Shown here piece after piece: positions 8,374-15,786 of a stretch of DNA of 17,181 nt (the first letter of the stretch is position 1; each line of letters opens with the position of its first letter). The stretch is from contig CAZXBG010000092.1 in NCBI GenBank assembly GCA_964638865.1, positions 1-17,181 of the forward strand, given 5' to 3'. Source of the DNA: UBA7236 sp964638865 (lineage in GTDB: Bacteria; Bacteroidota; Bacteroidia; Chitinophagales; BACL12). The notes beneath the pieces were generated by a model. The model saw only the letters and a program-made list of their open reading frames with translations, was not told where the DNA came from and did no database searches. The position numbers and the translations under genes were made by a program.

Positions 8374-8400
8374 TAAAATTATAACATCTTGCAAAACAAA
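8374..8400 (-). promoter_or_regulatory. Candidate promoter of the glycosyltransferase gene
   Basis: On the minus strand, TTTG (8397-8400) precedes TAATTTTA (8374-8381) by 15 nt, slightly short of the usual 17-23. The TTG start at 8355 lies 18 nt downstream of the box. The location supports the shorter start, because this DNA would otherwise be coding. Confidence 0.3.
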
Positions 8401-8423
8401 TTCCCTGTTTAGGCCGAAGTTCT

Positions 8424-8431
8424 TAACTTTA
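8424..8431 (+). promoter_or_regulatory. Candidate -7 promoter box for the YfhO-like gene
   Basis: TAACTTTA fits TAnnTTTR and lies 19 nt before the ATG at 8451. There is no convincing upstream TTTG. The two divergent genes share an intergenic region of about 95 bp. Confidence 0.25.
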
Positions 8432-8450
8432 GCGCTTCAAATCCAAAGAA

Positions 8451-10949
8451 ATGATGAATAAACCAACAGGTCAAAAAAATATTTTAGCATTTGTTGCTGC
8501 ACTTGTAGCTTTTCTGGTATTCAGTGCGCTTTACTTTTATCCTCTGTTACAAGGAAAGATATTGGTGCAAAGCGATATCATGAATTATATTGGAACCAGT
8601 AAAGAGGCAACCGATCACTTTAACACAACCGGAGATGCTGCGCTTTGGACAAATTCTATGTTTGGCGGTATGCCAACCTATCAAATAATGTTACCTGAAA
8701 ATGGAAATGTTTTTGAAAAAGTAAATAAGTATTTGGGTATGTTTCTGCCTCGACCTGCAAATTATATGTTTATTGCTCTGGTCTGCTTTTTTTTATTGTT
8801 GCGCAGTTTTAAGATCAACTATTATCTTGCTATTTCCGGTGCGTTGTGTTATGCATTGGGCACTTATCTCATAACATTTATGGAAGTTGGGCATAATACC
8901 AAAGTAAATGCCCTGGCATTAATGCCGCTTGTTTTAACCGGTATTAATTATTTAATGCAAAAAAAGGTCTGGCTAGGTGCCTCCTTAACCTTATTTGCTA
9001 TGACTTGTCAAATAACAGCAAATCATCCACAGATAACCTATTATATGTTTCTCATTATTCTATGCTGGATGATATCCGAATTTGTTTATTCCTTGCGTGA
9101 AAAACAATTAACCATTTTTTTTAAGAATGCAGGTATAATTATAGTTGCAATATTATTTGCCGTGAGTGCAAATACATCGAAATTATGGACGACATACGAA
9201 TACAGCAAAGAAACAATAAGAGGCGGAAGCGAATTAACTACAACCAAAGAAGTTCAGGGTAGCGGATTGGATCGTGAATATGCTTTTAGCTGGAGTTCCG
9301 GCGTTGCTGAATCGTTTAGTATCATGTATTCCAATTTTTCAGGTGGTGGAAGCGGATTTTCATTCTTGCAGGCAAAAGATGGAACAACCATTGAAAGTCC
9401 GTTACTCTCTTTTGTTCAATCAGCATACCAGCAAGATCAGAAAAAAGCCCAGGAATTATTGCAATATTCAGGACAAGGAACTAAATATTGGGGTGATATG
9501 CCGTTTACTTCCGGTCCTATTTATGTGGGTACTATTTTATGTTTTCTATTTTTATTAGGTGCTTTTCTTGCAAATAATAAAATGAGATGGTGGTTAATTG
9601 CAGCAACAATTTTATCGCTGTTTTTAGGTTGGGGAAAGAATTTTCCTGCATTTAATAATTTCATGTTCGACTATTTTCCTCTATACAATAAATTTCGTAC
9701 GGTTTCGATGGCAATGACCATGTTGTGTTTAACAATTCCGGTAATGGCTTATTATATTGTCAATAAGTTTTTATCAAAAGAAAACGAAATTGATGATAAA
9801 AAGAAAATGTATGCTTTAAAATGGAGTTCTATTATTGTTGGTGGATTAAGTGTGTTATTGTTGCTTTCAGGAAGTTTATTTGATCTTACAAGTCCCAGGG
9901 AGGAAGCGTATCTTGCACAAATAAATGATCCGCAAACAATGGCCTATTTCGATTTGTTGAAGGATGAACGTGTTGCAATGATTAGAACAGACGTATTTGT
10001 TTCCACTTTTTTAATTGGTCTTGCGGCACTTACCTTATTTTTATTTCTTAGAAAAACAATCAATGGAAAAATTGCAATTGCGATCATCTGTATATTGCCT
10101 GTCATAGATCTGTTAATTGTAGATTCAAATTATCTTGGAGAAGATAATTATGCAGAGGTTAATTTTTATGAACAGCGTTTCAGAAATGCAAATCCTGTAA
10201 TTAAAGATAAGGATCCTAACTATCGTGTATTTAATACACTAACAGCTTTAGATCAGGATGGCAGCACTTCTTATTATTACAAAAATTTGGGCGGATATCA
10301 CGGAGCTAAACTGCAGCGGTATCAGGATATGATAGAAGGATATTTAAGCAAAGGAAATTATCCTGCAATTAATATGATGAATGCTAAATACATTATCGGC
10401 AATCGGGGAAATAAACCTTCTGTCGACAGAAATCCGATGGCATGTGGCAATGCCTGGTTTGTAGATTCTGTGCAAATGGTAAATTCAGCTGACGAAGAAT
10501 TTGCAGCAATTGAAAAATTAAATCCATTAAATAAAGTTATTGTACATTCTGAATTTAAATCACAAATAACAACGGAAACAGTTGCGATTGATTCAACCCG
10601 AAATATTAAACTGGTTAAATATACGCCTGATGAGTTATCCTATAAATCAAACAGTAAAATAGCAGGTCCTGCAGTATTTAGCGAGGTTTGGTATCGCGGA
10701 AATGAAGATTGGAAGGCATATATCGATGGGCAGTATGTTGATCATTTCAGGGCAAATTATATTTTGCGCGGGTTGTGGATTCCTGAAGGAGAACATGATA
10801 TTACCTTTAAATTTGAACCACATTCCTTTTATACCGGAAAAAAAGTTTCTACAGCTGCATCCTCTTTAATTTTAATTATAGTTGCAGCTGGATTTTTTAT
10901 GGCATACAGAAAAGAAAATAATTCAAAATCGATTGAACCAAATAAATAA
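8451..10949 (+). CDS. YfhO-family multi-pass membrane protein (GT-C-like)
   Basis: An 832-aa inner-membrane protein of the bacterial YfhO family. Members resemble GT-C glycosyltransferases; in Firmicutes some are needed to glycosylate teichoic acids using lipid-linked sugars. I count about 13-14 hydrophobic segments: one near 10-32, a cluster from 104 to 242, more between 352 and 560, and a final anchor near 803-824. Loop 42-80 after the first segment contains SDIMNYIG and the family-typical MFGGMPTYQI (71-80); its acidic residues sit where GT-C proteins keep catalytic carboxylates. The large extracytoplasmic part (about 565-800) ends with LRGLWIPEGEHDITFKFEP, typical of the YfhO C-terminus. 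Two adjacent ATG codons (8451, 8454) could serve as the start. The methyltransferase gene begins 3 nt after the stop, so the two are almost certainly co-transcribed. The substrate is unknown. Confidence 0.9.
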   Translation: MMNKPTGQKNILAFVAALVAFLVFSALYFYPLLQGKILVQSDIMNYIGTSKEATDHFNTTGDAALWTNSMFGGMPTYQIMLPENGNVFEKVNKYLGMFLPRPANYMFIALVCFFLLLRSFKINYYLAISGALCYALGTYLITFMEVGHNTKVNALALMPLVLTGINYLMQKKVWLGASLTLFAMTCQITANHPQITYYMFLIILCWMISEFVYSLREKQLTIFFKNAGIIIVAILFAVSANTSKLWTTYEYSKETIRGGSELTTTKEVQGSGLDREYAFSWSSGVAESFSIMYSNFSGGGSGFSFLQAKDGTTIESPLLSFVQSAYQQDQKKAQELLQYSGQGTKYWGDMPFTSGPIYVGTILCFLFLLGAFLANNKMRWWLIAATILSLFLGWGKNFPAFNNFMFDYFPLYNKFRTVSMAMTMLCLTIPVMAYYIVNKFLSKENEIDDKKKMYALKWSSIIVGGLSVLLLLSGSLFDLTSPREEAYLAQINDPQTMAYFDLLKDERVAMIRTDVFVSTFLIGLAALTLFLFLRKTINGKIAIAIICILPVIDLLIVDSNYLGEDNYAEVNFYEQRFRNANPVIKDKDPNYRVFNTLTALDQDGSTSYYYKNLGGYHGAKLQRYQDMIEGYLSKGNYPAINMMNAKYIIGNRGNKPSVDRNPMACGNAWFVDSVQMVNSADEEFAAIEKLNPLNKVIVHSEFKSQITTETVAIDSTRNIKLVKYTPDELSYKSNSKIAGPAVFSEVWYRGNEDWKAYIDGQYVDHFRANYILRGLWIPEGEHDITFKFEPHSFYTGKKVSTAASSLILIIVAAGFFMAYRKENNSKSIEPNK

Positions 10950-10952
10950 TGC

Positions 10953-11762
10953 ATGCAATACGATCCGGTAAAAAGAAGTTTAGGAAGTGTATTTAATAAA
11001 ACCCCTTTTTTAAGAATACTTTTTTATAAAATGCTTGACCTTTTATTGTTAAGGTCATGGCATATTCATAAGGAATTAAAAAAATGGGCGCAAGCAAAAC
11101 GCGATAGTGAACAACATATTTTGGATGCCGGTTCAGGCTTCGGACAATATTCGTATTATTTAAGTTCCATAAGTAAAAAATGGAAATTTTTGGCTGTGGA
11201 TGTAAAGGAAGAACAAATTGCAGATTGTAATTCCTTTTTCAAAAAAATAGGAAGAAAAAATATTCGTTTTCAGGTTCAGGATCTCACAAAATTTAAAATT
11301 GACAACCATTTTAATTTAGTTGTTTGTGTGGATGTAATGGAACATGTGTTGGAAGATGTGCAAGTATTTAAAAACTTTCATGCTTCCTTGATATCAGGTG
11401 GAATGGTGCTCATCTCCACACCTTCCGATCAGGGTGGGTCTGATGTTCAGGAAGGAGAAGATAGTTCATTTATTGAAGAACACGTTCGCGATGGATATAA
11501 TATTAACGACATACAAACTAAATTGCTATCAGCGGGATTCTCCAAAACCGAAGCTCGATATGCATACGGCACTCTCGGCAAAATTGCATGGCGGTTATCC
11601 ATGAAATACCCCTTACAATTATTAAATATCTCCAAAGTGTTTTTTATTATTTTACCCTTCTATTATCTGATCACATTTCCCTTTTGTTTACTTCTAAATT
11701 ATGCAGATACGCACAACACCCACAATACCGGAACCGGACTTATTGTAAAAGCCTGGAAGTAG
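10953..11762 (+). CDS. Class I SAM-dependent methyltransferase
   Basis: A 269-aa protein with a standard Rossmann methyltransferase core. Motif I is ILDAGSGFGQ (56-65), the acidic end of strand 2 is AVDVKEEQ (D83), a DLT follows near 110, and the motif IV region is VVCVDVMEHV (123-132), followed by LISGGMVLISTPS (146-158). The C-terminal part has a strongly hydrophobic stretch (about 229-249), suggesting membrane association and a lipid or lipid-linked substrate. It begins 3 nt after the YfhO-like gene in the same direction, so it probably acts in the same envelope process. Ubiquinone/menaquinone-type or small-molecule methyltransferases share this fold, and the sequence does not identify the acceptor. 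Fold assignment is firm; the substrate is unknown. Confidence 0.88.
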   Translation: MQYDPVKRSLGSVFNKTPFLRILFYKMLDLLLLRSWHIHKELKKWAQAKRDSEQHILDAGSGFGQYSYYLSSISKKWKFLAVDVKEEQIADCNSFFKKIGRKNIRFQVQDLTKFKIDNHFNLVVCVDVMEHVLEDVQVFKNFHASLISGGMVLISTPSDQGGSDVQEGEDSSFIEEHVRDGYNINDIQTKLLSAGFSKTEARYAYGTLGKIAWRLSMKYPLQLLNISKVFFIILPFYYLITFPFCLLLNYADTHNTHNTGTGLIVKAWK

Positions 11763-11907
11763 ATTTATTAACAAACCCCGCAATATTTTGTAACTCCATA
11801 TAGTTACCGAAAGATGTCTCCACAGTAACCAAAGGAACTCTGCGGCCTCGATTGAAAAATAACAAACACAATATAAATTCAAAATTATTAACAACCCATA
11901 CCATTGG

Positions 11908-12007
11908 NNNNNNNNNNNNNNNNNNNNNNNNNNNNNNNNNNNNNNNNNNNNNNNNNNNNNNNNNNNNNNNNNNNNNNNNNNNNNNNNNNNNNNNNNNNNN
12001 NNNNNNN
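11908..12007. other. Assembly gap (100 N)
   Basis: Exactly 100 consecutive N, the conventional filler for a scaffold gap of unknown length. Real sequence of any size may be missing, and the relation between genes left and right of it depends on the scaffolder. Confidence 0.97.
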
Positions 12008-12015
12008 CAGGCGGG

Positions 12016-12067
12016 TTCGTGGCTTATTTATTTTCATCCGTATTGTGGAAAAAAAAGGAGCCACGAA
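12016..12067. repeat. 9-bp inverted repeat next to the gap
   Basis: TTCGTGGCT (12016-12024) and AGCCACGAA (12059-12067) are perfect inverted arms with a 34-nt spacer. The right arm continues as a partial direct repeat, ACGAATGCACGAATGAAC. CCACGAATG-type sequence is a familiar intergenic repeat motif in bacterial genomes (recalled, not searched). Confidence 0.5.
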
Positions 12068-12220
12068 TGCACGAATGAACATTCAATGGTTTAGATTGAG
12101 TGTATTTCAAATCTATTTATTATTCCTGTTTTCGTACCCTAAAAATTTTCATCCATATTGTGGGCTAAAAAAATGTTGCCACGAATGAACAGCCAAGGAT
12201 ATAGGTTGGATGTATTTGGT
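12031..12220. repeat. Two degenerate direct copies, about 115 bp apart
   Basis: TTTTCATCCGTATTGTGG (12031-12048) recurs as TTTTCATCCATATTGTGG (12146-12163). Each is followed by an A-rich run, then GCCACGAATG (from 12060 and 12178), and then a matching tail, TAGATTGAGTGTATTT versus TAGGTTGGATGTATTT. The pair looks like an old tandem duplication of one repeat family. Confidence 0.6.
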
Positions 12221-12381
12221 GCTCCCACAAAGTTACTGAAGCAACTCTGTGGTTTCGGAGGTTAAACGTTCAGTATTACCCTTACCCATCAACTGTGTTT
12301 GAAATTCTTCCCGCTTCCTTCCTGCACTTCCCGCCTTACCGGCCCTTTTCAAAAACAAATATGGCTAATGCACTCCGTCAT

Positions 12382-13662
12382 TCACCCAAAATCCTGCATA
12401 ATCTTTTTAGCTGTAGTAACCTCTCCACCGGTTTCCTTAATAAATTGAAGTATCGTTTTATATAATTCCAACCATCCCTTATCAGCAAAATCAAAGAAAT
12501 AATTATTATGCCATAAAATTGTTAGAAGAGCATTTGTTTTATTTTTTTCCAGGAAATCGAGTATCTTTTTTTCTGCCTGTTTGGAGTTGCAGTTTTGATA
12601 AAATTTTAAAGTAGTGTCCATCACATTCAGCGGAACTTCAACAAAATTATATTCTCGTTTTTCTTTGATATTAAATGGTTTAATTGGCAAGCCATAACTA
12701 TTTCTAAATCCCATAACATCCGGAAATCCCATACTGGAATCTAGTTTAATTCCTGAACTTTCTAAATCATCAAAAGTATTTGGAAGCTCTGTAATGAGAT
12801 AATGATTGCGATTTATTGCCAAACCAAGTTCACCCTGCTTTTTTAATTCATTAACATAAGTATCTTTTCCTGCACTTTTATGTAATCCGTTCTCCCATCC
12901 TCTGGAAATAATTTCGCTGCGAATCTTTTTTACAGCCGGTGTTTCAATTTCATAATCAGCATTATTTATTCTGCGGGTTCCTTTACCGCTGTTCACCAAC
13001 CAGAAAAAAGTGGACCGCACAGCATAATCATCTTCAATATCCAGAATTTTATTCAGCAATAGATAATCCGGAGTGCGCAGGTAATGATTAAATATCAGTT
13101 GCATTAAAACACCTACGCTTCCATGCTTTAATAAATAAGAATAATTATCTCCTAAAGCACCATATACTGAATCAATATCATGTGAGAGAAAATATTGTAT
13201 AGCCCTCTCCTGTTTTTTTACAAGCGCTTTAAGTTTTGGCGTTGTTTCATACAACACATCAAAATATTGTGTTACGAGATTTTGTTCTATACAATTAAAA
13301 TGTTTTTGCAGACTGATATCATAAGGAAACCTTTCATATTTATCAGGTGCATAATCAATATACTCCTGCAAATAACTCAGTAAATAAAAACAAGTACTTA
13401 AATAGTCAGCTTTCCCCGATGCATTGGAATGCAAAGGTTCTTTTCTGAAATAACCCTTAAATTGAAAATTCCCGCTTTGATAAGTATTTCTAAAAAAATG
13501 AGAAACCTGTATATCTCCTATTCCGTGTTCTGCAATTAAAATATCTTCTCCTTCACTTACAAACGCGCAATTAAATCCAATATACTTTGCAAAAACAGAG
13601 ATCGTCCATGCATATTCTTTTTGGAGTTCGGATTCTATTTTAAATTTAATTGTTGAAGGCAT
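12382..13662 (-). CDS. Polysaccharide-deacetylase-like protein (CE4-type fold, Bacteroidota form)
   Basis: A 426-aa protein without signal peptide. The first ~120 residues form a separate N-terminal domain seen with such proteins in Bacteroidota (I recall it as a DUF7033-type domain). The NodB-like part shows LSHDIDS (159-165) in place of the TFDDG motif, TFFWLV (217-222), RGWENGLHKS (254-263), INRNHYL (283-289), LDSSMGFPDVMGFR (307-320), the segment EVPLNVMDTTL (342-352) and LWHNN (383-387). In active relatives the fourth segment reads GHExGLH; here Trp256 replaces the first His, removing one expected metal ligand, so activity is uncertain. It stands alone between the repeat-rich gap and the aldehyde dehydrogenase gene, which lies upstream in the same direction and is separated from it by a hairpin. 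A role in surface glycan modification is inferred from family context. Confidence 0.75.
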   Translation of the reverse strand: MPSTIKFKIESELQKEYAWTISVFAKYIGFNCAFVSEGEDILIAEHGIGDIQVSHFFRNTYQSGNFQFKGYFRKEPLHSNASGKADYLSTCFYLLSYLQEYIDYAPDKYERFPYDISLQKHFNCIEQNLVTQYFDVLYETTPKLKALVKKQERAIQYFLSHDIDSVYGALGDNYSYLLKHGSVGVLMQLIFNHYLRTPDYLLLNKILDIEDDYAVRSTFFWLVNSGKGTRRINNADYEIETPAVKKIRSEIISRGWENGLHKSAGKDTYVNELKKQGELGLAINRNHYLITELPNTFDDLESSGIKLDSSMGFPDVMGFRNSYGLPIKPFNIKEKREYNFVEVPLNVMDTTLKFYQNCNSKQAEKKILDFLEKNKTNALLTILWHNNYFFDFADKGWLELYKTILQFIKETGGEVTTAKKIMQDFG

Positions 13663-13743
13663 ATAAAAAAAATCGGTCCACTAACATTCTAAATTAAGAT
13701 CCTGGTTTTATATTAATGATTCCGTTAATTTATTTCCCATTTT

Positions 13744-13825
13744 TTTCTTTGTGCGCTTTGTGTCTCTGTGGGAAACCATTCTTTTCCCACTAAGATTCTA
13801 AGAACACGAAGGTTTCACAAAGAAA
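13744..13825. repeat. Imperfect palindromic intergenic element after the aldehyde dehydrogenase gene
   Basis: The outer arms TTTCTTTGTG (13744-13753) and CACAAAGAAA (13816-13825) are perfectly complementary, as are the inner arms TGGGAAA (13769-13775) and TTTCCCA (13783-13789) around a 7-nt loop. The middle pairs imperfectly (TTTGTGTCTCTG against AGAACACGAA). The element ends 3 nt before the dehydrogenase stop codon, so the transcript would fold here. It could terminate transcription or protect the mRNA end. TTTGTG...CACAAAG elements are widespread intergenic repeats in bacteria (recalled). Confidence 0.6.
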
Positions 13826-13828
13826 TAT

Positions 13829-15382
13829 TTAAATATCAAATTTAATCCCTTGTGCCAATGGTAATTTTGTGGAATAGTTAATGGTATTTGTTTGTCTGCG
13901 CATGTATGCTTTCCAACAATCGCTGCCGCTTTCACGACCACCACCTGTTTCCTTTTCACCGCCAAATGCACCGCCAATTTCTGCTCCGCTCGTTCCGATA
14001 TTTACATTCGCAATTCCGCAATCAGAGCCTGCTACAGACAAGAAATATTCCGTCTCTAAAATATTTGTCGACATAATTGCCGAACTCAAACCCTGCGGAA
14101 CATTATTATGTATTTCAATTGCCTCTTCTATCGTGTTATATTTCATCACATATAAAATAGGCGCAAATGTTTCATGTTGCACAATAGCAAATTCATTTTT
14201 TGCTTCTATAATACAAGGTTTTACATAACATCCGCTTTCATATCCTTCCCCTTCACAAACTCCGCCTTCCACCAAAATTTTTCCACCTTCAGCAATTGCC
14301 TTTTCAATTGCCGCGGAATAATCTTCCACCGCTTTCATATCAATTAATGGACCCACATGATTATTTTCATCCAACGGATTACCTATTTTTAATTGTGAAT
14401 ATGTTTTTCTTAGTGTATTTATTACACTATCATATACAGAAGCATGAATAATTAATCGGCGCGTTGTTGTACACCGCTGACCTGCAGTTCCAACAGCACC
14501 AAAAATTGCTGCTCGAATTGCAATTTCCATATTCGCATTTTCCGTAATTACGATCGCATTATTTCCTCCTAATTCCTGAATTACTTTTCCTAAACGTTCG
14601 CCAACAATTCCGCCAATTCTTTTTCCAACGCGCGTGCTACCCGTAACAGAAATTAAAGGAATGCGTTTATCTTTTGCCATTTCTTCCCCAATAGAATTAT
14701 GCGAAACCATTAATGCACTCACACCTTCCGGAACGTTATTATCTTTAAATACCTCTGCAATTATTTTATGCGTTGCAATTGCACTCATCGTAACCTTTGA
14801 ACTCGGTTTCCAGATACAAACATCACCACAAACAAAAGCAAGCGCAGCATTCCAACTCCAAACCGCAACCGGAAAATTAAATGCCGAAATAATTCCCACA
14901 ATTCCCAACGGATGCCATTGTTCATACATACGATGTAAAGGACGTTCGCTATGCATTGTTAAACCATATAACTGGCGACTTAATCCCACAGCAAAATCGC
15001 AAATATCTATCATTTCCTGCACCTCTCCCAAACCTTCCTGCAAACTTTTTCCCATTTCGTAACTCACCAAAGTTCCGAGCGCATGTTTATGTAAACGCAA
15101 TTTATCGCCAATCTGACGCACCACTTCCCCGCGTTTTGGTGCCGGCCAATTGCGCCACTCTTTAAATGCCTTTTCGGCAGTCTTTATTATTATTTCATAC
15201 TCCTCCCGCGATGCCGAAGTGCAACTTGCTATCAAAGCTCCATCCACCGGCGAATAACTTTCAATGGTATTTCCATCACCCTTCAGCCAATGCAAACCCG
15301 TTGAAACACCACTATTTTGATCTTTTATACCCAGAAGCTGTAATTCCTTCTCTATCCCATTCGTTTTTTGTAAAGTTTCCAT
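13829..15382 (-). CDS. ALDH7-type aldehyde dehydrogenase (aminoadipate-semialdehyde / piperidine-6-carboxylate dehydrogenase-like)
   Basis: NAD(P)-dependent oxidation of an aldehyde to a carboxylate; within the ALDH7 (antiquitin/AmaB) group the substrate is 2-aminoadipate 6-semialdehyde, in equilibrium with piperidine-6-carboxylate, in lysine catabolism. The 517-aa protein has full family length. Visible residues are N169 in ISAFNFPVAVW, K192 in WKPSSK, the nucleotide loop GSTRVG (248-253), E270 in QELGGNN and the catalytic C304 in GTAGQRCTTTRR. The ALDH7-specific tail is present: GGGRESGSDCWKAYMRR followed by LPLAQGIKF. A promoter-like pair lies just upstream, and a palindromic element sits directly after the stop. 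No other lysine-degradation gene is in view, so the pathway is inferred from the family. Assignment to the ALDH superfamily is certain; to the ALDH7 group, strong. Confidence 0.92.
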   Translation of the reverse strand: METLQKTNGIEKELQLLGIKDQNSGVSTGLHWLKGDGNTIESYSPVDGALIASCTSASREEYEIIIKTAEKAFKEWRNWPAPKRGEVVRQIGDKLRLHKHALGTLVSYEMGKSLQEGLGEVQEMIDICDFAVGLSRQLYGLTMHSERPLHRMYEQWHPLGIVGIISAFNFPVAVWSWNAALAFVCGDVCIWKPSSKVTMSAIATHKIIAEVFKDNNVPEGVSALMVSHNSIGEEMAKDKRIPLISVTGSTRVGKRIGGIVGERLGKVIQELGGNNAIVITENANMEIAIRAAIFGAVGTAGQRCTTTRRLIIHASVYDSVINTLRKTYSQLKIGNPLDENNHVGPLIDMKAVEDYSAAIEKAIAEGGKILVEGGVCEGEGYESGCYVKPCIIEAKNEFAIVQHETFAPILYVMKYNTIEEAIEIHNNVPQGLSSAIMSTNILETEYFLSVAGSDCGIANVNIGTSGAEIGGAFGGEKETGGGRESGSDCWKAYMRRQTNTINYSTKLPLAQGIKFDI

Positions 15383-15399
15383 TTTACTGTTTTAAGCTG

Positions 15400-15432
15400 C
15401 AAAATTACGGAGAAAAAACGGGGGTTTTTAAA
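15400..15432 (-). promoter_or_regulatory. Bacteroidota-type promoter of the aldehyde dehydrogenase gene
   Basis: On the minus strand, TTTA (15429-15432) is followed after 21 nt by TAATTTTG (15400-15407), an exact TAnnTTTG. The ATG at 15382 begins 17 nt further on. The -33 element has one mismatch from TTTG. Confidence 0.5.
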
Positions 15433-15449
15433 TCGGAAAAAGAGGTTTT

Positions 15450-15586
15450 GGAGCAAGAAAGCTCCTGCACATCACAACCCGCGCCCCGGCTGTCCGCTGC
15501 AATCTTTTTTTTGAAAGTTTTCCAAACACCGAAAGTTTTTTGCAAAAAAAGGATTTTCGCTACCATCCGGGCTAAAAAGCGGGTTG
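15450..15586. repeat. Large imperfect hairpin / structured intergenic element
   Basis: A small hairpin GGAGC-6 nt-GCTCC (15450-15465) is followed by a long imperfect stem. Outer arms are CAACCCGC (15475-15482) and GCGGGTTG (15579-15586). CCCGG pairs with CCGGG (15567-15571). Inner arms AATCTTTTTTTTG (15501-15513) and CAAAAAAAGGATT (15543-15555) pair apart from one mismatch or wobble. The apical loop carries GAAAGTTTT twice (15513-15521, 15531-15539). It is GC-rich at its base in an AT-rich region. I have an unverified recollection of similar GCTGCAATC...GGATT elements next to genes in Bacteroidota. It may be a mobile repeat or an RNA structure. Confidence 0.5.
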
Positions 15587-15728
15587 CGCAATTCTTTCAA
15601 AGCTTTGTTTTGCATTCCAATCCCGAAAAATATTAACCGAAATATTAAAATAATTTCTCGCTCCTGCCAATTATAAAAATCGGTTAAAAAAATAATAATT
15701 CCTTTTAATTATTAATATAAATGTGAGC

Positions 15729-15783
15729 TTATTTCAAATCTCCATTTTGCTTTTAAATTGGTTATTCCCAAAATTTGAAATAA
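15729..15783. repeat. 11-bp perfect inverted repeat ahead of the YdeI-like remnant
   Basis: TTATTTCAAAT (15729-15739) and ATTTGAAATAA (15773-15783) are perfect inverted arms with a 33-nt spacer. The right arm ends where the remnant's reading frame begins. It could be an operator, or the end of an inserted element that removed the gene's start. Confidence 0.5.
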
Positions 15784-15786
15784 AAA

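Larger units (their letters stand above)
11763..12381. other. Non-coding interval with scaffold gap and degenerate repeats
   Basis: No gene is supported here. The interval contains 100 N (11908-12007) and is rich in degenerate repeats on both sides. A segment before the gap (about 11825-11851, GTAACCAAAGGAACTCTGCGG) resembles one after it (about 12230-12257, GTTACTGAAGCAACTCTGTGG). A two-copy repeat and an inverted repeat lie right after the gap. The stretch 12300-12350 is pyrimidine-rich and just downstream of the deacetylase-like gene. Open frames crossing the N run are artefacts. Confidence 0.6.
15383..15786. other. Non-coding interval upstream of the aldehyde dehydrogenase gene
   Basis: About 400 bp with no supported gene. 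It holds the dehydrogenase promoter, a large imperfect hairpin element (15450-15586), a weaker inverted repeat TTAACCGA / TCGGTTAA (15633-15640 and 15680-15687) and an 11-bp inverted repeat (15729-15783) in front of the YdeI-like remnant. Longer open frames across it have no recognisable protein features. Confidence 0.55.

Noticed and set aside
11852..12188. Open frames crossing the N run
   Set aside because: They exist only because N codons do not stop translation.
5975..13662. A single polysaccharide biosynthesis operon
   Set aside because: The glycan-related genes alternate strand and are separated by divergent promoters and a gap; only yfhO and the methyltransferase gene form a clear transcription unit.
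15166..15636. Plus-strand 156-codon open frame
   Set aside because: Antisense to the aldehyde dehydrogenase start, then runs through the structured element; no protein-like features.
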